Source: Streptococcus constellatus (GTDB taxonomy: Bacteria > Bacillota > Bacilli > Lactobacillales > Streptococcaceae). From it: a DNA stretch of 64,000 bases. The stretch is taken from positions 31,654 to 95,653 of the forward strand of contig NZ_CABHMZ010000015.1 in NCBI RefSeq assembly GCF_902167705.1, written 5' to 3'. Made by a program: the position numbers and the translations under genes. Shown here in pieces: positions 17,700 through 26,591 of this stretch. Below the pieces are notes generated by a model. The model was given only the letters and a program-made list of their open reading frames with translations. It did not search any database and was not told where the DNA came from. How positions within the stretch are numbered: position 1 is the stretch's first letter; every line of letters starts with the position of its first letter.

Positions 17700-19004
17700 T
17701 TACTTTTCAGCATCCTCATATTTCCCAGTATGAAGCTCTGTGATACTATCATGCCCTGGCAACTCAGGCAAACCTAAAGAATCCTCACGAGTAAAGACTT
17801 CACGCAAGCCTGATGTCCAAGCAGTTTGTTCTAGTTGTTCTGGACTAATTTGATGTACAATTTCATTGCCACGACCTTCTTTTATCTTTTGTCCAAACAA
17901 TGGATCAATCAAAGTTCCACGACCAACCGCAATCAAATCAGTCGGAGTCTGTGCAATCGCATCCTGCGCATCTTCCTCACTAAAGACACCACCAACAATA
18001 ATTAACTTAGTCTGATTATCCAGAATGGATTTAAAATGCTCAGCATAAGTCTGGTCAGAGCCGACAGGTTTTGACGCATATCCTCCCCAGAGCGACAGAT
18101 GAATGTAATCCAACTCATATTTGATGACTTCTCGAATCAAGGCTTGGGCTTCTCTGTATGTATAACCGACCTCATCTCCATGAATCTCTTCAGGACTGAT
18201 CCGATAGCCTACAATAAAATCTTTCGGTGCATATTTTTCCACTACTCGTTTCACTTCTTTTACGACTGCAAGAGGAAAAGCCATCCGTTTTTCTAAAGAA
18301 CCGCCCCATTTATCCTCACGCACATTTGAGAAACTTGAAAAAAATTGCTGCAAGAGATAATGATTTGCGCCATGAATTTCAACTCCCGAAAAACCAGCTT
18401 TAATAGCACGCTTGGTGGCACGACCAAAATCCTTGATAATTTCTTCAATCTCAGTATTCGTCATTTCACGAACTGGATAGGACAAAAATGAAAAATCAAG
18501 AGCACTAGGCGCCAAAACTTCCTCACCTTTAACAGCACGACCAAAATCCTTGATAATTTCTTCAATCTCAGTATTCGTCATTTCACGAACTGGATAGGAC
18601 AAAAATGAAAAATCAAGAGCACTAGGCGCCAAAACTTCCTCACCTTTAACAGCACGACCAGAAGCTTCACGTCCACCATGATGAATCTGTAAAATGGCTT
18701 TGTTGCCATTTTTCTGCAAGGCTGCCGCAATTTTTTCAGCCCCCTCTAGATGCTCATCAGAGTAAATTCCCAGTTGTTCAGGATAACCTGGAGTAGAGCA
18801 AGGTCCACCTGACTCACTCACATAATGGTATTCGGCAATCAATAGTCCTGCCGCCTGCGAACGAGCATGATAATAGCGCAAGGTATCGTCAGAAACAAAA
18901 CCACCTTTCAAACCACTAAAGGTCAGCATTGGCGGCATAACCAAACGACTGGAAATCTGAGCACCATGACGGAATTGAACCGTATCTGTAAGACTCTTTG
19001 ACAT
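17700..19004 (-). CDS. NADH:flavin oxidoreductase (old yellow enzyme family) with internal duplication
   Basis: FMN-dependent TIM-barrel ene-reductase. Family segments seen: LVMPPMLTFSGLKGG near the N-terminus, LQIHHGGREASGR, GVEIHGANHYLLQQFFS, NVREDKWGGSLEKRM, and the FMN-phosphate loop IIVGGVFSEEDA...IAVGRGTLIDP. The protein is 434 aa against an expected ~395. The excess is an exact second copy of 39 residues (starting at RAVKGEEVLAPS), from a 117-bp tandem repeat at 18421-18654. It falls after the HHGGR strand and before the IHGANHYL helix, so the barrel may be disturbed. The frame stays open. AAGGAGGATTTGTC precedes the ATG. Physiological substrate unknown. Confidence 0.88.
   Translation of the reverse strand: MSKSLTDTVQFRHGAQISSRLVMPPMLTFSGLKGGFVSDDTLRYYHARSQAAGLLIAEYHYVSESGGPCSTPGYPEQLGIYSDEHLEGAEKIAAALQKNGNKAILQIHHGGREASGRAVKGEEVLAPSALDFSFLSYPVREMTNTEIEEIIKDFGRAVKGEEVLAPSALDFSFLSYPVREMTNTEIEEIIKDFGRATKRAIKAGFSGVEIHGANHYLLQQFFSSFSNVREDKWGGSLEKRMAFPLAVVKEVKRVVEKYAPKDFIVGYRISPEEIHGDEVGYTYREAQALIREVIKYELDYIHLSLWGGYASKPVGSDQTYAEHFKSILDNQTKLIIVGGVFSEEDAQDAIAQTPTDLIAVGRGTLIDPLFGQKIKEGRGNEIVHQISPEQLEQTAWTSGLREVFTREDSLGLPELPGHDSITELHTGKYEDAEK
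18421..18654 (-). repeat. Exact 117-bp tandem duplication inside the oxidoreductase gene
   Basis: Copies at 18421-18537 and 18538-18654 are identical by eye, in frame (39 codons). The 9-mer GCACGACCA marks the left edge, the junction and the right edge, the footprint expected of slippage or unequal exchange between short direct repeats in the parental gene. Confidence 0.93.
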
Positions 19005-19091
19005 GACAAATCCTCCTTAAAATTTAAATTTTTGATTCCAATATTATTTTACGAAGCCTGTAGTCGTACACAATAAATCGTCTACCTAAGC

Positions 19092-19169
19092 TTATTTCTC
19101 AGCCTCCATTTCTAGCAAATCCACTTTTTCAGCAAGAACAAAATATTTCTGACGCTTTTTTAATAGCTG
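19092..19169 (-). pseudogene. Possible gene tail remnant upstream of the oxidoreductase
   Basis: Twenty-five codons plus stop, charged and helix-like (KKRQKYFVLAEKVDLLEMEA), closed upstream by TGA with no start and no ribosome site. It reads like the C-terminal end of a lost protein. No family can be assigned. The rest of the 274-base gap 19005-19278 shows nothing else. Confidence 0.25.
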
Positions 19170-19278
19170 TCAACATTGTGAATCAGGCTTCATTTGACAA
19201 AACTTTAAAAAATTCCAGTATTTTCCACTGCTAGTCGAGCTTTTCTCCGGCATAGCAATACATTACAACAACGTTTTA

Positions 19279-19689
19279 CTATATCAGAATCCCTTCCAAA
19301 TGATCCAGCTCATGTTGGCAGATTTGTGCGGGAAAATCTTTCAAAGTCAGCGTTTGTTTTTGCCAATGTTGGTCCAAATATTCAACTGTAATTTCTTTAT
19401 AACGGGTGGTCGAGCGACTCCCCACAAGTGACAAACAGGATTCTTCCGCTTGATAAGGAAATGACTTCCTTTTCAAAATAGGATTGAACATGATAACAGG
19501 CACCATACCATACATAAAAATAATGACCTGCTTCTGCACTCCAATCATATTGGCTGCCATTCCGACACACTTATCTTGGTTCGCTCTTAAGGTATCGAAC
19601 AAATCTTGCCCAATTCCGACATCTTCTTTGCTTGCTGGTTGTGCTTTCTGCTGCAAAACCAACATATCTTTTACAATTGGTTTAATCAT
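19279..19689 (-). CDS. Peptide deformylase-like protein with altered motif I
   Basis: 136 aa of the deformylase fold. The metal site is kept: motif II as EESCLS and motif III as HELDH near the C-terminus. Motif I, usually GLAAPQIG, reads GMAANMIG, so the catalytic glutamine that holds the oxyanion is methionine. Gram-positive genomes often carry such a second short deformylase beside the main def gene; its activity on formyl-Met peptides is doubtful. The ATG at 19689 gives the normal N-terminus MIKPIVKDMLVL. Confidence 0.82.
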   Translation of the reverse strand: MIKPIVKDMLVLQQKAQPASKEDVGIGQDLFDTLRANQDKCVGMAANMIGVQKQVIIFMYGMVPVIMFNPILKRKSFPYQAEESCLSLVGSRSTTRYKEITVEYLDQHWQKQTLTLKDFPAQICQHELDHLEGILI

Positions 19690-19708
19690 TTTCTTCCTTA
19701 TATCAAAA

Positions 19709-19744
19709 AAGAGCAAGCTTATTCAATATTCGCTTACTTGCTCT
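19709..19744 (-). terminator. scrK terminator
   Basis: Stem AAGAGCAAG / CTTGCTCTT followed on the minus strand by six Ts, directly after the scrK stop and overlapping the deformylase leader region. Confidence 0.82.
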
Positions 19745-19756
19745 TAAACCGTTTGC

Positions 19757-20656
19757 CTACCCTTTGGCTTTTTCGCTGACTTTTTTAGCTAAAACAAAGT
19801 TTCCAAGTGTTGCTGACCCATTTCCTGCAACGGCTGGCGTCACAATGTAATCACGCACATCTGGAACAGGCAAATAACCATTCAACAAAACTGTGAACTT
19901 TTCACGAACGCGATCCAACATGTGCTGTTGCGCCATAACACCTCCACCAAAAACAATCACATCTGGTCGGAAAGTCACCGTTGCTTGAATTGCTGCTTGC
20001 GCAATGTAATAGGCTTGAATATCCCAAACAGAGCTGTTTAGTTCAATATTTTCACCTCGAATGCCTGTCCGAGCCTCTAAACTAGGATCAGCAGCTAATC
20101 CCTCTAAACAGCCATTATGGAATGGACATACTCCATTAAATTCTTTTTCCACATCCATTGGGTGTTTTGCAACATAATAATGCCCCATTTCTGGATGACC
20201 CGTCCCACCAACAAATTCACCACGTTGAATAGCTCCGGCTCCAATCCCCGTCCCAATCGTATAGTAAACCAGATTTTCAATGCGTCCGCCTGCATTATTT
20301 CGCGCCACTACTTCACCATAAGCAGAGCTGTTGACATCTGTCGTAAAGTAAATCGGCACATTTAAAGCACGCCGCAAAGCACCGACAATATCGACATTTG
20401 CCCAATGCGGTTTAGGTGTCGTTGTAATAAAACCATACGTTTTTGAATTAGGATCAATGTCAATCGGGCCAAATGAACCAACCGCAAGACCCGCTAAATT
20501 CTCAAAACGAGAGAAAAAAGCAATCGTCTTATCCAATGTTTCAATCGGTGTGGTCGTTGGAAATTGTGTTTTTTCAATTACTTCAAAGTTTTCATCTCCA
20601 ACCGCACATACAAATTTTGTACCGCCAGCTTCTAGGCTTCCATACAATTTTGTCAT
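19757..20656 (-). CDS. scrK: Fructokinase (ROK family)
   Basis: Phosphorylates the fructose released from sucrose-6-phosphate by ScrB. 299 aa with the ROK ATP motif SLEAGGTKFVCAVG, catalytic DVNSSAYGE, the GTGIGAG loop, and the zinc-binding segment GHYYVAKHPMD...CPFHNGCLEGLAADPS. The ATG at 20656 is preceded by GAGGTTTTGAA. It belongs functionally with scrA/scrB/scrR next door but is separated from scrA by a 330-bp repeat, so it may have its own promoter. Confidence 0.93.
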   Translation of the reverse strand: MTKLYGSLEAGGTKFVCAVGDENFEVIEKTQFPTTTPIETLDKTIAFFSRFENLAGLAVGSFGPIDIDPNSKTYGFITTTPKPHWANVDIVGALRRALNVPIYFTTDVNSSAYGEVVARNNAGGRIENLVYYTIGTGIGAGAIQRGEFVGGTGHPEMGHYYVAKHPMDVEKEFNGVCPFHNGCLEGLAADPSLEARTGIRGENIELNSSVWDIQAYYIAQAAIQATVTFRPDVIVFGGGVMAQQHMLDRVREKFTVLLNGYLPVPDVRDYIVTPAVAGNGSATLGNFVLAKKVSEKAKG

Positions 20657-20757
20657 TTCAAAACCTCTTTTTATTTTGTTTTCTTCTCTATTCATTATAG
20701 CATATCTTCGTAGGACTTCTGAGTAAAAATTTCAGTTTTTCTTCTCTTTTTCAAAGA

Positions 20758-21089
20758 AAAGGGAGTGGGACAGAACTAAAAATCGAAAATTTTTAGTTCT
20801 GTCCCACCCCGCAAGGGTGCTTAAACAGCTATCAAGCTGTTTAAGGTTGCAGATGAAGAAAACAAAGTTTTCGTCAAAGGAACTCTTCCGAGCTTGAACA
20901 GCGAACAACTTTGATACTTGCTTCGCAAGTTTTATCTGCCACCTCAAAGCAGTGCTTTGAGCAATCATAGCGGCTTGCTGTGCAAGACTGGTTTCCCGCC
21001 TTCAACAATTCACTAAATTGTTGAAGCTGCCTTATTCATTTATTACTAAATCTGATAGAAGCTGGACACTTTTTGCCCAGCCTCTTATT
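20758..21089 (-). repeat. Hairpin-rich dispersed repeat, copy 2 (longest)
   Basis: The scrK-scrA gap holds a ~330-bp element made of successive palindromes. They are an 18-bp perfect stem at 20765-20807 (GTGGGACAG...CTGTCCCAC), 10-bp TTAAACAGCT/AGCTGTTTAA at 20821-20844, ACTTGC/GCAAGT at 20916-20930, CTCAAAGCA/TGCTTTGAG at 20943-20961, and TTCAACAATT/AATTGTTGAA at 21001-21025. A GGCTGGGCAAAAAGTGTCCAGC-type hairpin closes it near 21055-21085. The end hairpins resemble those of the other copies. No credible gene is inside; a 78-codon frame across it lacks a ribosome site. Confidence 0.75.
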
Positions 21090-21096
21090 TCTTACA

Positions 21097-22995
21097 TTAG
21101 GCTTTCAACTCAATTACAGCATCGCCTTTAGCTACTGTACCCTCTGCAACAGGAGTGACAGAAGCGTAATCAGCTGTGTTGGTGATAATCACCATAGTTG
21201 TGTCATCAAGACCAGCGGCTGCAATTTTCGCAGCGTCAAATGTACCAAGAACATCACCGGCTTTGACTTTAGTACCTTGAACAACTTTTTGGTCAAATCC
21301 GTCACCGTTCATAGAAACTGTGTCGATACCAACGTGGATCAAGATTTCAGCACCATTTGCCGTTTTCAAGCCATAAGCGTGACCAGTTGCAAATGCGATT
21401 GTCACTTCTGCATCAGCAGGAGCATACACAACACCTTCGCTAGGTTTTACTGCAATTCCTTGTCCCATAGCACCACTAGCGAATACTGGATCATTGACAT
21501 CTTTCAGATCAACAATTGAACCAACGATTGGAGAAAGGACTGTTTCGTCAGCAAGAACTGGCGCAGCTGCTTCATTAGCTTCTACTACTTCTTTAGCTTC
21601 AGTAGTTTCTTCTTCAGCATCTTTATAACCAAATGCATAAGTTAAACCAAATCCAAGACCAGTAGTTACAAGTACCATAAAGATATATTGAAGAACTTGA
21701 CCATTCAGATAGAGAAGCGTACCTGGGATAATGGTAATACCAAATCCAGTACCAGCAAGTCCAAGAATAGAAGCTAACCAACCACCAATAGCACCGGCAG
21801 CAAGTCCAAGAACAAATGGTTTACCATAACGCAAGTTCACCCCGAAAATAGCTGGCTCAGTGATTCCGAGACCTGCAGAGAGAGCTGCTGGGAAGGCAAG
21901 AGCTTTTAATTTTTTAGATTTTGTTTTTACACCAACTGCAAGAGTTGCACCCGCTTGGGCAGTCATAGCAGCTGTGATGATTGCATTAAAGGCATCTTTC
22001 CCTTCATTTGCAATCAATTGTGCTTCTAGTAAGTTGAAGATATGGTGAACACCTGTTACCACGATTAGTTGGTGAACACCACCAAGGATAAGACCAGCTA
22101 AGCCAAACGGCAAGGCAAGAATAGCTTTTGTTGCAGCAAGAATGACATTTTCAAGTGAGTGGAAAATTGGACCAATGACAAAGAGCCCAAGAACTGACAT
22201 CACAAGGAAGGTCAAGAATGGCACGACAAGCAAATCAAGCACATCTGGAATTTTCTTATGCAACCATTTTTCAAGTTTCGCACCAAGTAATCCAATGAAG
22301 AAGGCTGGCAAAACTGAGTTTTGATAACCAACTACCGGAATAAAGCCAAAGAACATGATTGGTTTTGCATCACCAGAAGCAACAGCCCAGGCATTTGGAA
22401 GAGCTGTATTTACCAACATCAAACCAAGTACAATACCGATAACTGGATTCCCACCGAATACACGGAAAGCTGACCAAGAAATCAAAGCTGGGAAGAAGGC
22501 AAAGGCTGTATCTGTCAAAACAACTGTGTAAGTATAGAAGTCTGACGCAGCAAAGGCTTTTGAAGTTGTTCCAAATAATCCAAGAATCGTATCATTGTTA
22601 ATCGCACCACGAATCCCCATGAAGAGACCAGTTGCTACGATTGCTGGCAAGATTGGTACAAATACGTCACCAAATGTACGAACAGCACGTTGGAACCAAT
22701 TCCCTTTTTTAGCTGCTTCCGCTTTTTGCTCACCAGTTGAAGAAGTTGGCAATCCAAGTGCTACCACTTCATCATAAATTTTATTTACCGTGCCCGTACC
22801 AAAGATAATTTGGTATTGACCTGAGTTAAAGAAAGCTCCCTGAACCTTTTCAAGATTCTCAACTTTATCTTTATCAATCTTAGCTTCGTCTTTGACCATG
22901 ACACGCAGACGAGTTGCACAGTGAGCAACACTACTTACATTATCACGTCCACCAATGGCTTCAACGACTGCTTTTGCAATGTCCTTATTTTCCAT
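21097..22995 (-). CDS. scrA: PTS sucrose-specific EIIBCA
   Basis: Imports sucrose as sucrose-6-phosphate. The 632-aa fusion has EIIB (~1-90) with phosphorylated Cys26 in VAHCATRLRV. A ten-helix EIIC follows (~110-460), then a linker rich in Glu/Ala, then EIIA (~490-632) with active His in AEILIHVGIDTV. The ATG at 22995 is chosen because AAGGAG lies six bases before it; the ATG two codons upstream abuts the ribosome site. Divergent from scrB, with LacI-type operators between them. Confidence 0.94.
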   Translation of the reverse strand: MENKDIAKAVVEAIGGRDNVSSVAHCATRLRVMVKDEAKIDKDKVENLEKVQGAFFNSGQYQIIFGTGTVNKIYDEVVALGLPTSSTGEQKAEAAKKGNWFQRAVRTFGDVFVPILPAIVATGLFMGIRGAINNDTILGLFGTTSKAFAASDFYTYTVVLTDTAFAFFPALISWSAFRVFGGNPVIGIVLGLMLVNTALPNAWAVASGDAKPIMFFGFIPVVGYQNSVLPAFFIGLLGAKLEKWLHKKIPDVLDLLVVPFLTFLVMSVLGLFVIGPIFHSLENVILAATKAILALPFGLAGLILGGVHQLIVVTGVHHIFNLLEAQLIANEGKDAFNAIITAAMTAQAGATLAVGVKTKSKKLKALAFPAALSAGLGITEPAIFGVNLRYGKPFVLGLAAGAIGGWLASILGLAGTGFGITIIPGTLLYLNGQVLQYIFMVLVTTGLGFGLTYAFGYKDAEEETTEAKEVVEANEAAAPVLADETVLSPIVGSIVDLKDVNDPVFASGAMGQGIAVKPSEGVVYAPADAEVTIAFATGHAYGLKTANGAEILIHVGIDTVSMNGDGFDQKVVQGTKVKAGDVLGTFDAAKIAAAGLDDTTMVIITNTADYASVTPVAEGTVAKGDAVIELKA

Positions 22996-23032
22996 TTGCA
23001 TCTCCTTATTGAAAATAATTAAAATTTATGAA

Positions 23033-23142
23033 AGCGATTTAATCGCTCCTACGACTATGATTTTAAAATATGTCAAGCGTTTTGCAGAAATTTTATTTTT
23101 TTCTGTTAAAAAGTTGATTTTTTTAAAGAAAACGTTTACTAT
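23033..23142. promoter_or_regulatory. scrA-scrB divergent control region with ScrR operators
   Basis: Three LacI-type elements: palindrome AGCGATTTAATCGCT (23033-23047) downstream of scrA's promoter, CAAGCGTTTTG (23074-23084) and AAAACGTTTA (23129-23138). A plus-strand promoter for scrB reads TTGATT (23114-23119), 17 bases, TACTAT (23137-23142), with the last operator covering its -10. On the minus strand TTGACA at 23076-23071 may be scrA's -35, but no good -10 is spaced from it. Confidence 0.6.
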
Positions 23143-23176
23143 AGTAAGTAAGAAAACTATCTCGGAGGACAAAAGA

Positions 23177-24631
23177 TTGGCTTGGACTACTGAACAACGT
23201 TACAAACGCTATGAGCAATGGACTGAAAACGAAATTCAACAGATAAAAGAAAAAATCGCTACGTCGCCTTGGCGTGCTACCTACCACGTAGAGCCTAATA
23301 CGGGACTGCTGAATGACCCAAATGGTTTCTCCTATTTTGATGGAAAATGGATTGTCTTCTATCAAAATTTCCCTTTTGGAGCAACTCATGGGCTTAAATC
23401 TTGGGTACAACTGGAAAGTGATGACCTCGTACACTTTACTGAAACTGGTGTTCGTGTTCTACCCGATACACCATTAGACAGCCACGGTGCTTATTCTGGC
23501 TCTGCCATGCAGTTTGATGATCAGCTTTTCCTATTTTATACTGGAAATGTTCGAGATGAGAATTGGGTGCGCCACCCTTACCAAATCGGTGCTTTGCTGG
23601 ACAAAGACGGACATATTCAAAAACTAAACAAAGTCTTGATTGAACAACCTCAGGACGCTACAGATCATTTCCGTGATCCTCAGATTTTTAACTATCATGG
23701 TCAATTCTATGCTATTGTTGGGGGGAAAAATCTTGACAAAAAAGGCTATATCAAGCTTTACAAAGCAGTAGAAAATGATTATACACGCTGGGAAGAGGTC
23801 GGTAATTTAGACTTTGCAAACGACCATACTGCCTATATGATGGAATGTCCAAATCTTGTCTTTATTGATGACAAGCCTGTTTTGCTCTACTGTCCTCAAG
23901 GCTTATCAAAAGAAATCGCCCCTTATGACAATATTTATCCAAATATGTATAAAATAGGTCAATCGTTTGACACAAAGAAAGCTGCAATGGTTGAACCTAG
24001 TTCTCTGCAAAATTTAGACTATGGTTTTGAATGCTATGCCACTCAGGCTTTCAATGCCCCTGACGGACGCGCCTTAGCTGTCAGCTGGTTGGGGTTGCCT
24101 GATATTACTTACCCGTCTGACCGTTTCGACCACCAAGGAACGTTCTCTCTGGTCAAAGAATTAACCCTTAAAGATGGAAAACTGTATCAATATCCTGTTC
24201 AAGCAATCCAAACCTTGCGAAGAGAAAGTAAAGCATTCACTAACCAAGCACAGACCAAAAACAGCTATGAATTAGAATTAGAATTTACTGCAGATTCTCA
24301 AACCGAACTTGTCCTCTTTGCAGACCAAAATCACAAAGGTCTACGCATTCGTTTTGACATCAAAAATGGTCAAGTAACAGTTGACCGTAGTGAAGCTGGC
24401 GAGCAATACGCTCTTGAATTTGGTACAGTTCGTAGCTGCACGATTGAAAACCAAGCTACAACCGCTACTATCTTCATTGACAAGTCAGTTTTTGAAATTT
24501 TTATTAACAAAGGAGAAAAAGTATTTTCAGGTCGTGTTTTCCCACACACTGATCAAAACGGTATTTTTATCAGTGAGGGAAATCCAACTGGAACTTACTA
24601 TGAATTAGACTATGGTCGCAAAATTAACTGA
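23177..24631 (+). CDS. scrB: Sucrose-6-phosphate hydrolase (GH32)
   Basis: Splits sucrose-6-phosphate into glucose-6-phosphate and fructose. 484 aa: five-bladed propeller with nucleophile Asp47 in GLLNDPNGF, transition-state FRDPQIF, and acid/base in MMECPNLVF; then the C-terminal beta-sandwich (FINKGEKVFSGRVFP). The start is taken as TTG at 23177 because GGAGG lies eight bases before it and no ATG fits; the frame is open back to 22955 across the promoter. Its last 20 bases overlap scrR. Confidence 0.92.
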   Translation: MAWTTEQRYKRYEQWTENEIQQIKEKIATSPWRATYHVEPNTGLLNDPNGFSYFDGKWIVFYQNFPFGATHGLKSWVQLESDDLVHFTETGVRVLPDTPLDSHGAYSGSAMQFDDQLFLFYTGNVRDENWVRHPYQIGALLDKDGHIQKLNKVLIEQPQDATDHFRDPQIFNYHGQFYAIVGGKNLDKKGYIKLYKAVENDYTRWEEVGNLDFANDHTAYMMECPNLVFIDDKPVLLYCPQGLSKEIAPYDNIYPNMYKIGQSFDTKKAAMVEPSSLQNLDYGFECYATQAFNAPDGRALAVSWLGLPDITYPSDRFDHQGTFSLVKELTLKDGKLYQYPVQAIQTLRRESKAFTNQAQTKNSYELELEFTADSQTELVLFADQNHKGLRIRFDIKNGQVTVDRSEAGEQYALEFGTVRSCTIENQATTATIFIDKSVFEIFINKGEKVFSGRVFPHTDQNGIFISEGNPTGTYYELDYGRKIN

Positions 24632-25577
24632 TGTTGCAAAAATTGCCGGAGTTAGCCCAACAACTGTTTCTCGCGTGATTAACAAAAAAGGTTATCTCTC
24701 AGAAAAAACAATCTCAAAAGTAACTGAAGCCATGCGTGAATTAGGCTACAAACCAAATAATCTCGCTCGCAGCTTACAAGGAAAATCTGCCAAACTGATT
24801 GGATTGATTTTCCCAAATATCAGTCATATCTTTTATGCTGAACTCATTGACAAATTAGAGCATGAGTTATTTAAAAGAGGCTACAAGACAATTATTTGCA
24901 ATAGCGAGCACAATTCAAGCAAGGAAAAAGAGTATCTGGAGATGCTAGAAGCCAATCAAGTGGACGGCATTATCTCAGGTAGCCACAATTTAGGAATTTC
25001 TGATTATGACCGTGTAACAGCTCCGATTATCTCTTTTGACCGCAACTTGTCCCCTTCCATCCCTGTTGTATCCTCGGACAACTATGCTGGTGGTGTCTTG
25101 GCTGCAGAAACGTTGGTCAAGTCTGGTGCCAAAAATATCATTATGATTACCGGAAATGATAATTCCAATTCACCAACAGGTCTCTGCCATGCTGGCTTTG
25201 CCTCTGTTTTACCAGATGCACCAATTATCAATATGTCTAGTGACTTCTCGCCCATTCGCAAAGAAATGGAAATCAAAAATATCTTAAAAGACAGAAAGCC
25301 CGATGCTATTTTCGCTTCAGATGATTTGACAGCCATTTTAATCATAAAAGTTGCTCAAGAGTTAGAAATCAAGATTCCAGAAGAGCTAAAAGTTATTGGT
25401 TATGACGGAACTTATTTTGTGGAGAATTATTATCCACAACTTGCCACTATACAGCAGCCCTTGACTGATATTGCTTGCTTATTAGTCGATCTCTTGCTCC
25501 GAAAAATTGCTGGTGAAGAAGTTGTGACAACAGGCTACTTCCTCCCCGTGCACCTTTCTTCAGGAAAAAGCATTTAA
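24612..25577 (+). CDS. scrR: Sucrose operon repressor, LacI family
   Basis: 321 aa. N-terminal LacI helix-turn-helix (KLTDVAKIAGVSPTTVSRVINKKGYLSEKT) and hinge NNLARSLQGKSAKLIGLIFPNISH, then a periplasmic-binding-like effector domain. The ATG lies inside the 3' end of scrB, so it is co-translated and its level follows the operon it represses. Operators at 23033-23142 fit. The effector in related systems is a fructose or sucrose phosphate (family knowledge). Confidence 0.93.
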   Translation: MVAKLTDVAKIAGVSPTTVSRVINKKGYLSEKTISKVTEAMRELGYKPNNLARSLQGKSAKLIGLIFPNISHIFYAELIDKLEHELFKRGYKTIICNSEHNSSKEKEYLEMLEANQVDGIISGSHNLGISDYDRVTAPIISFDRNLSPSIPVVSSDNYAGGVLAAETLVKSGAKNIIMITGNDNSNSPTGLCHAGFASVLPDAPIINMSSDFSPIRKEMEIKNILKDRKPDAIFASDDLTAILIIKVAQELEIKIPEELKVIGYDGTYFVENYYPQLATIQQPLTDIACLLVDLLLRKIAGEEVVTTGYFLPVHLSSGKSI

Positions 25578-25593
25578 TACAGAGATGGTTAAA

Positions 25594-25632
25594 CCCCACT
25601 TAAGATTTCTCAATACTTAAGTGGGGTTTAGT
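25594..25632 (+). terminator. scrBR terminator
   Basis: Perfect 14-bp stem AAACCCCACTTAAG / CTTAAGTGGGGTTT with an 11-base loop, 16 bases past the scrR stop; probably bidirectional, also serving the HAD gene. Confidence 0.88.
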
Positions 25633-25647
25633 GTTTATTCGTTGTTC

Positions 25648-26472
25648 TTATATTTTATCTGCCAGAAGCAGCTCATCAATTGCCTGAGCACAGCCGCCAT
25701 GGTCATTATCTGCTACAATAATATCTGCCAAGCCTTTGATATTCTCATTAGCATTTCCCATAGCAACGCCAAGACCTGCTGCGCGGATCATGCTTTCATC
25801 ATTATCTGCGTCGCCAACTGCGATGATTTCTTCCATAGAAAGGTTCAACTGCTTTGCTAAATGAGCTAAACCTTGTCCTTTTTCAACACCTTGCGCTGTT
25901 AGTTCAAGACCACTTACTTCTGCTTTTATCATCGTAATATTTTCAGGCAACAAAACTTCATACGACTGATCACGAGCATCAGCTGTTAAGTGATACATAT
26001 TGATCTTGCCAAAATTGTCTCTTTCCTTAGCTAACAAATCGTAGATATTATCCACCAAAACAGCTGTTTTATCATAAAGTTCAGTATAAATTTCCATATA
26101 ATAGTTAGCAATATTCTCAAAATGAGACCGCTGAAGATAGCCTTGTCCATCAATCATACCGACCACCATTATGTCTTGAGCTTCTGCTAGAGCTCTCACC
26201 TTATCTACTACTATGGCAGGCAATGTTTGCTTTGCTAAAGTTCGCTTGGCTTCCAAGTCATAAATCAATGCACCACTTGCAAGAATAGCATAGCGAATTC
26301 CTTGCAAATCCTTCTCATAAAGTCCTAATTCCGACAGAGAACGCCCTGTCGAAAGCGCCACTTGCTTACCAGACGCATGGGCTCTATCTATCGCTGCAAT
26401 GCTGCTGTTCGCAATCGTCTTTTGACTAGCCAAAAGCGTTCCATCCATGTCAAATGCTATCAATTGATACAT
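25648..26472 (-). CDS. HAD-superfamily sugar-phosphatase-like hydrolase (Cof type)
   Basis: 274 aa with the four HAD motifs: nucleophile AFDMDGTLL near the N-terminus, ALSTGRS, a late lysine (VEKGQGL), and GDADNDESM; the large C2-type cap lies between ~85 and 190. Members dephosphorylate sugar phosphates, pyridoxal phosphate or flavins; the substrate cannot be read from sequence. Of two adjacent ATGs, the second is better spaced from GGAG. Stands alone between the scr and ami loci. Confidence 0.88.
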   Translation of the reverse strand: MYQLIAFDMDGTLLASQKTIANSSIAAIDRAHASGKQVALSTGRSLSELGLYEKDLQGIRYAILASGALIYDLEAKRTLAKQTLPAIVVDKVRALAEAQDIMVVGMIDGQGYLQRSHFENIANYYMEIYTELYDKTAVLVDNIYDLLAKERDNFGKINMYHLTADARDQSYEVLLPENITMIKAEVSGLELTAQGVEKGQGLAHLAKQLNLSMEEIIAVGDADNDESMIRAAGLGVAMGNANENIKGLADIIVADNDHGGCAQAIDELLLADKI

Positions 26473-26531
26473 CATTACTCCTTTTCTCTTAAGTCTAGTA
26501 TAACACAGAAACGAATAGAAAGTACAAGCAA

Positions 26532-26564
26532 AAAATCACTTCAGAGTCTATCTGAAGTGATTTT
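26532..26564 (-). terminator. ami operon terminator
   Basis: 14-bp stem AAAATCACTTCAGA / TCTGAAGTGATTTT with a 5-base loop and T-run on the minus strand, 28 bases past the amiF stop. Confidence 0.87.
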
Positions 26565-26591
26565 AATCTGTCAACAAAGTCGAAGACAGTT

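Noticed and set aside
18421..18654. Two direct repeats that might suggest CRISPR
   Set aside because: They are adjacent, 117 bp, without spacers, and in frame within a gene; a simple tandem duplication.
20732..20968. 78-codon frame across the scrK-scrA repeat on the minus strand
   Set aside because: It runs through several palindromes, has no ribosome site, and its composition follows the repeat rather than a protein.
24612..24631. Possible frameshift at the scrB-scrR junction
   Set aside because: Both proteins have complete, typical ends; the 20-base overlap is normal translational coupling.
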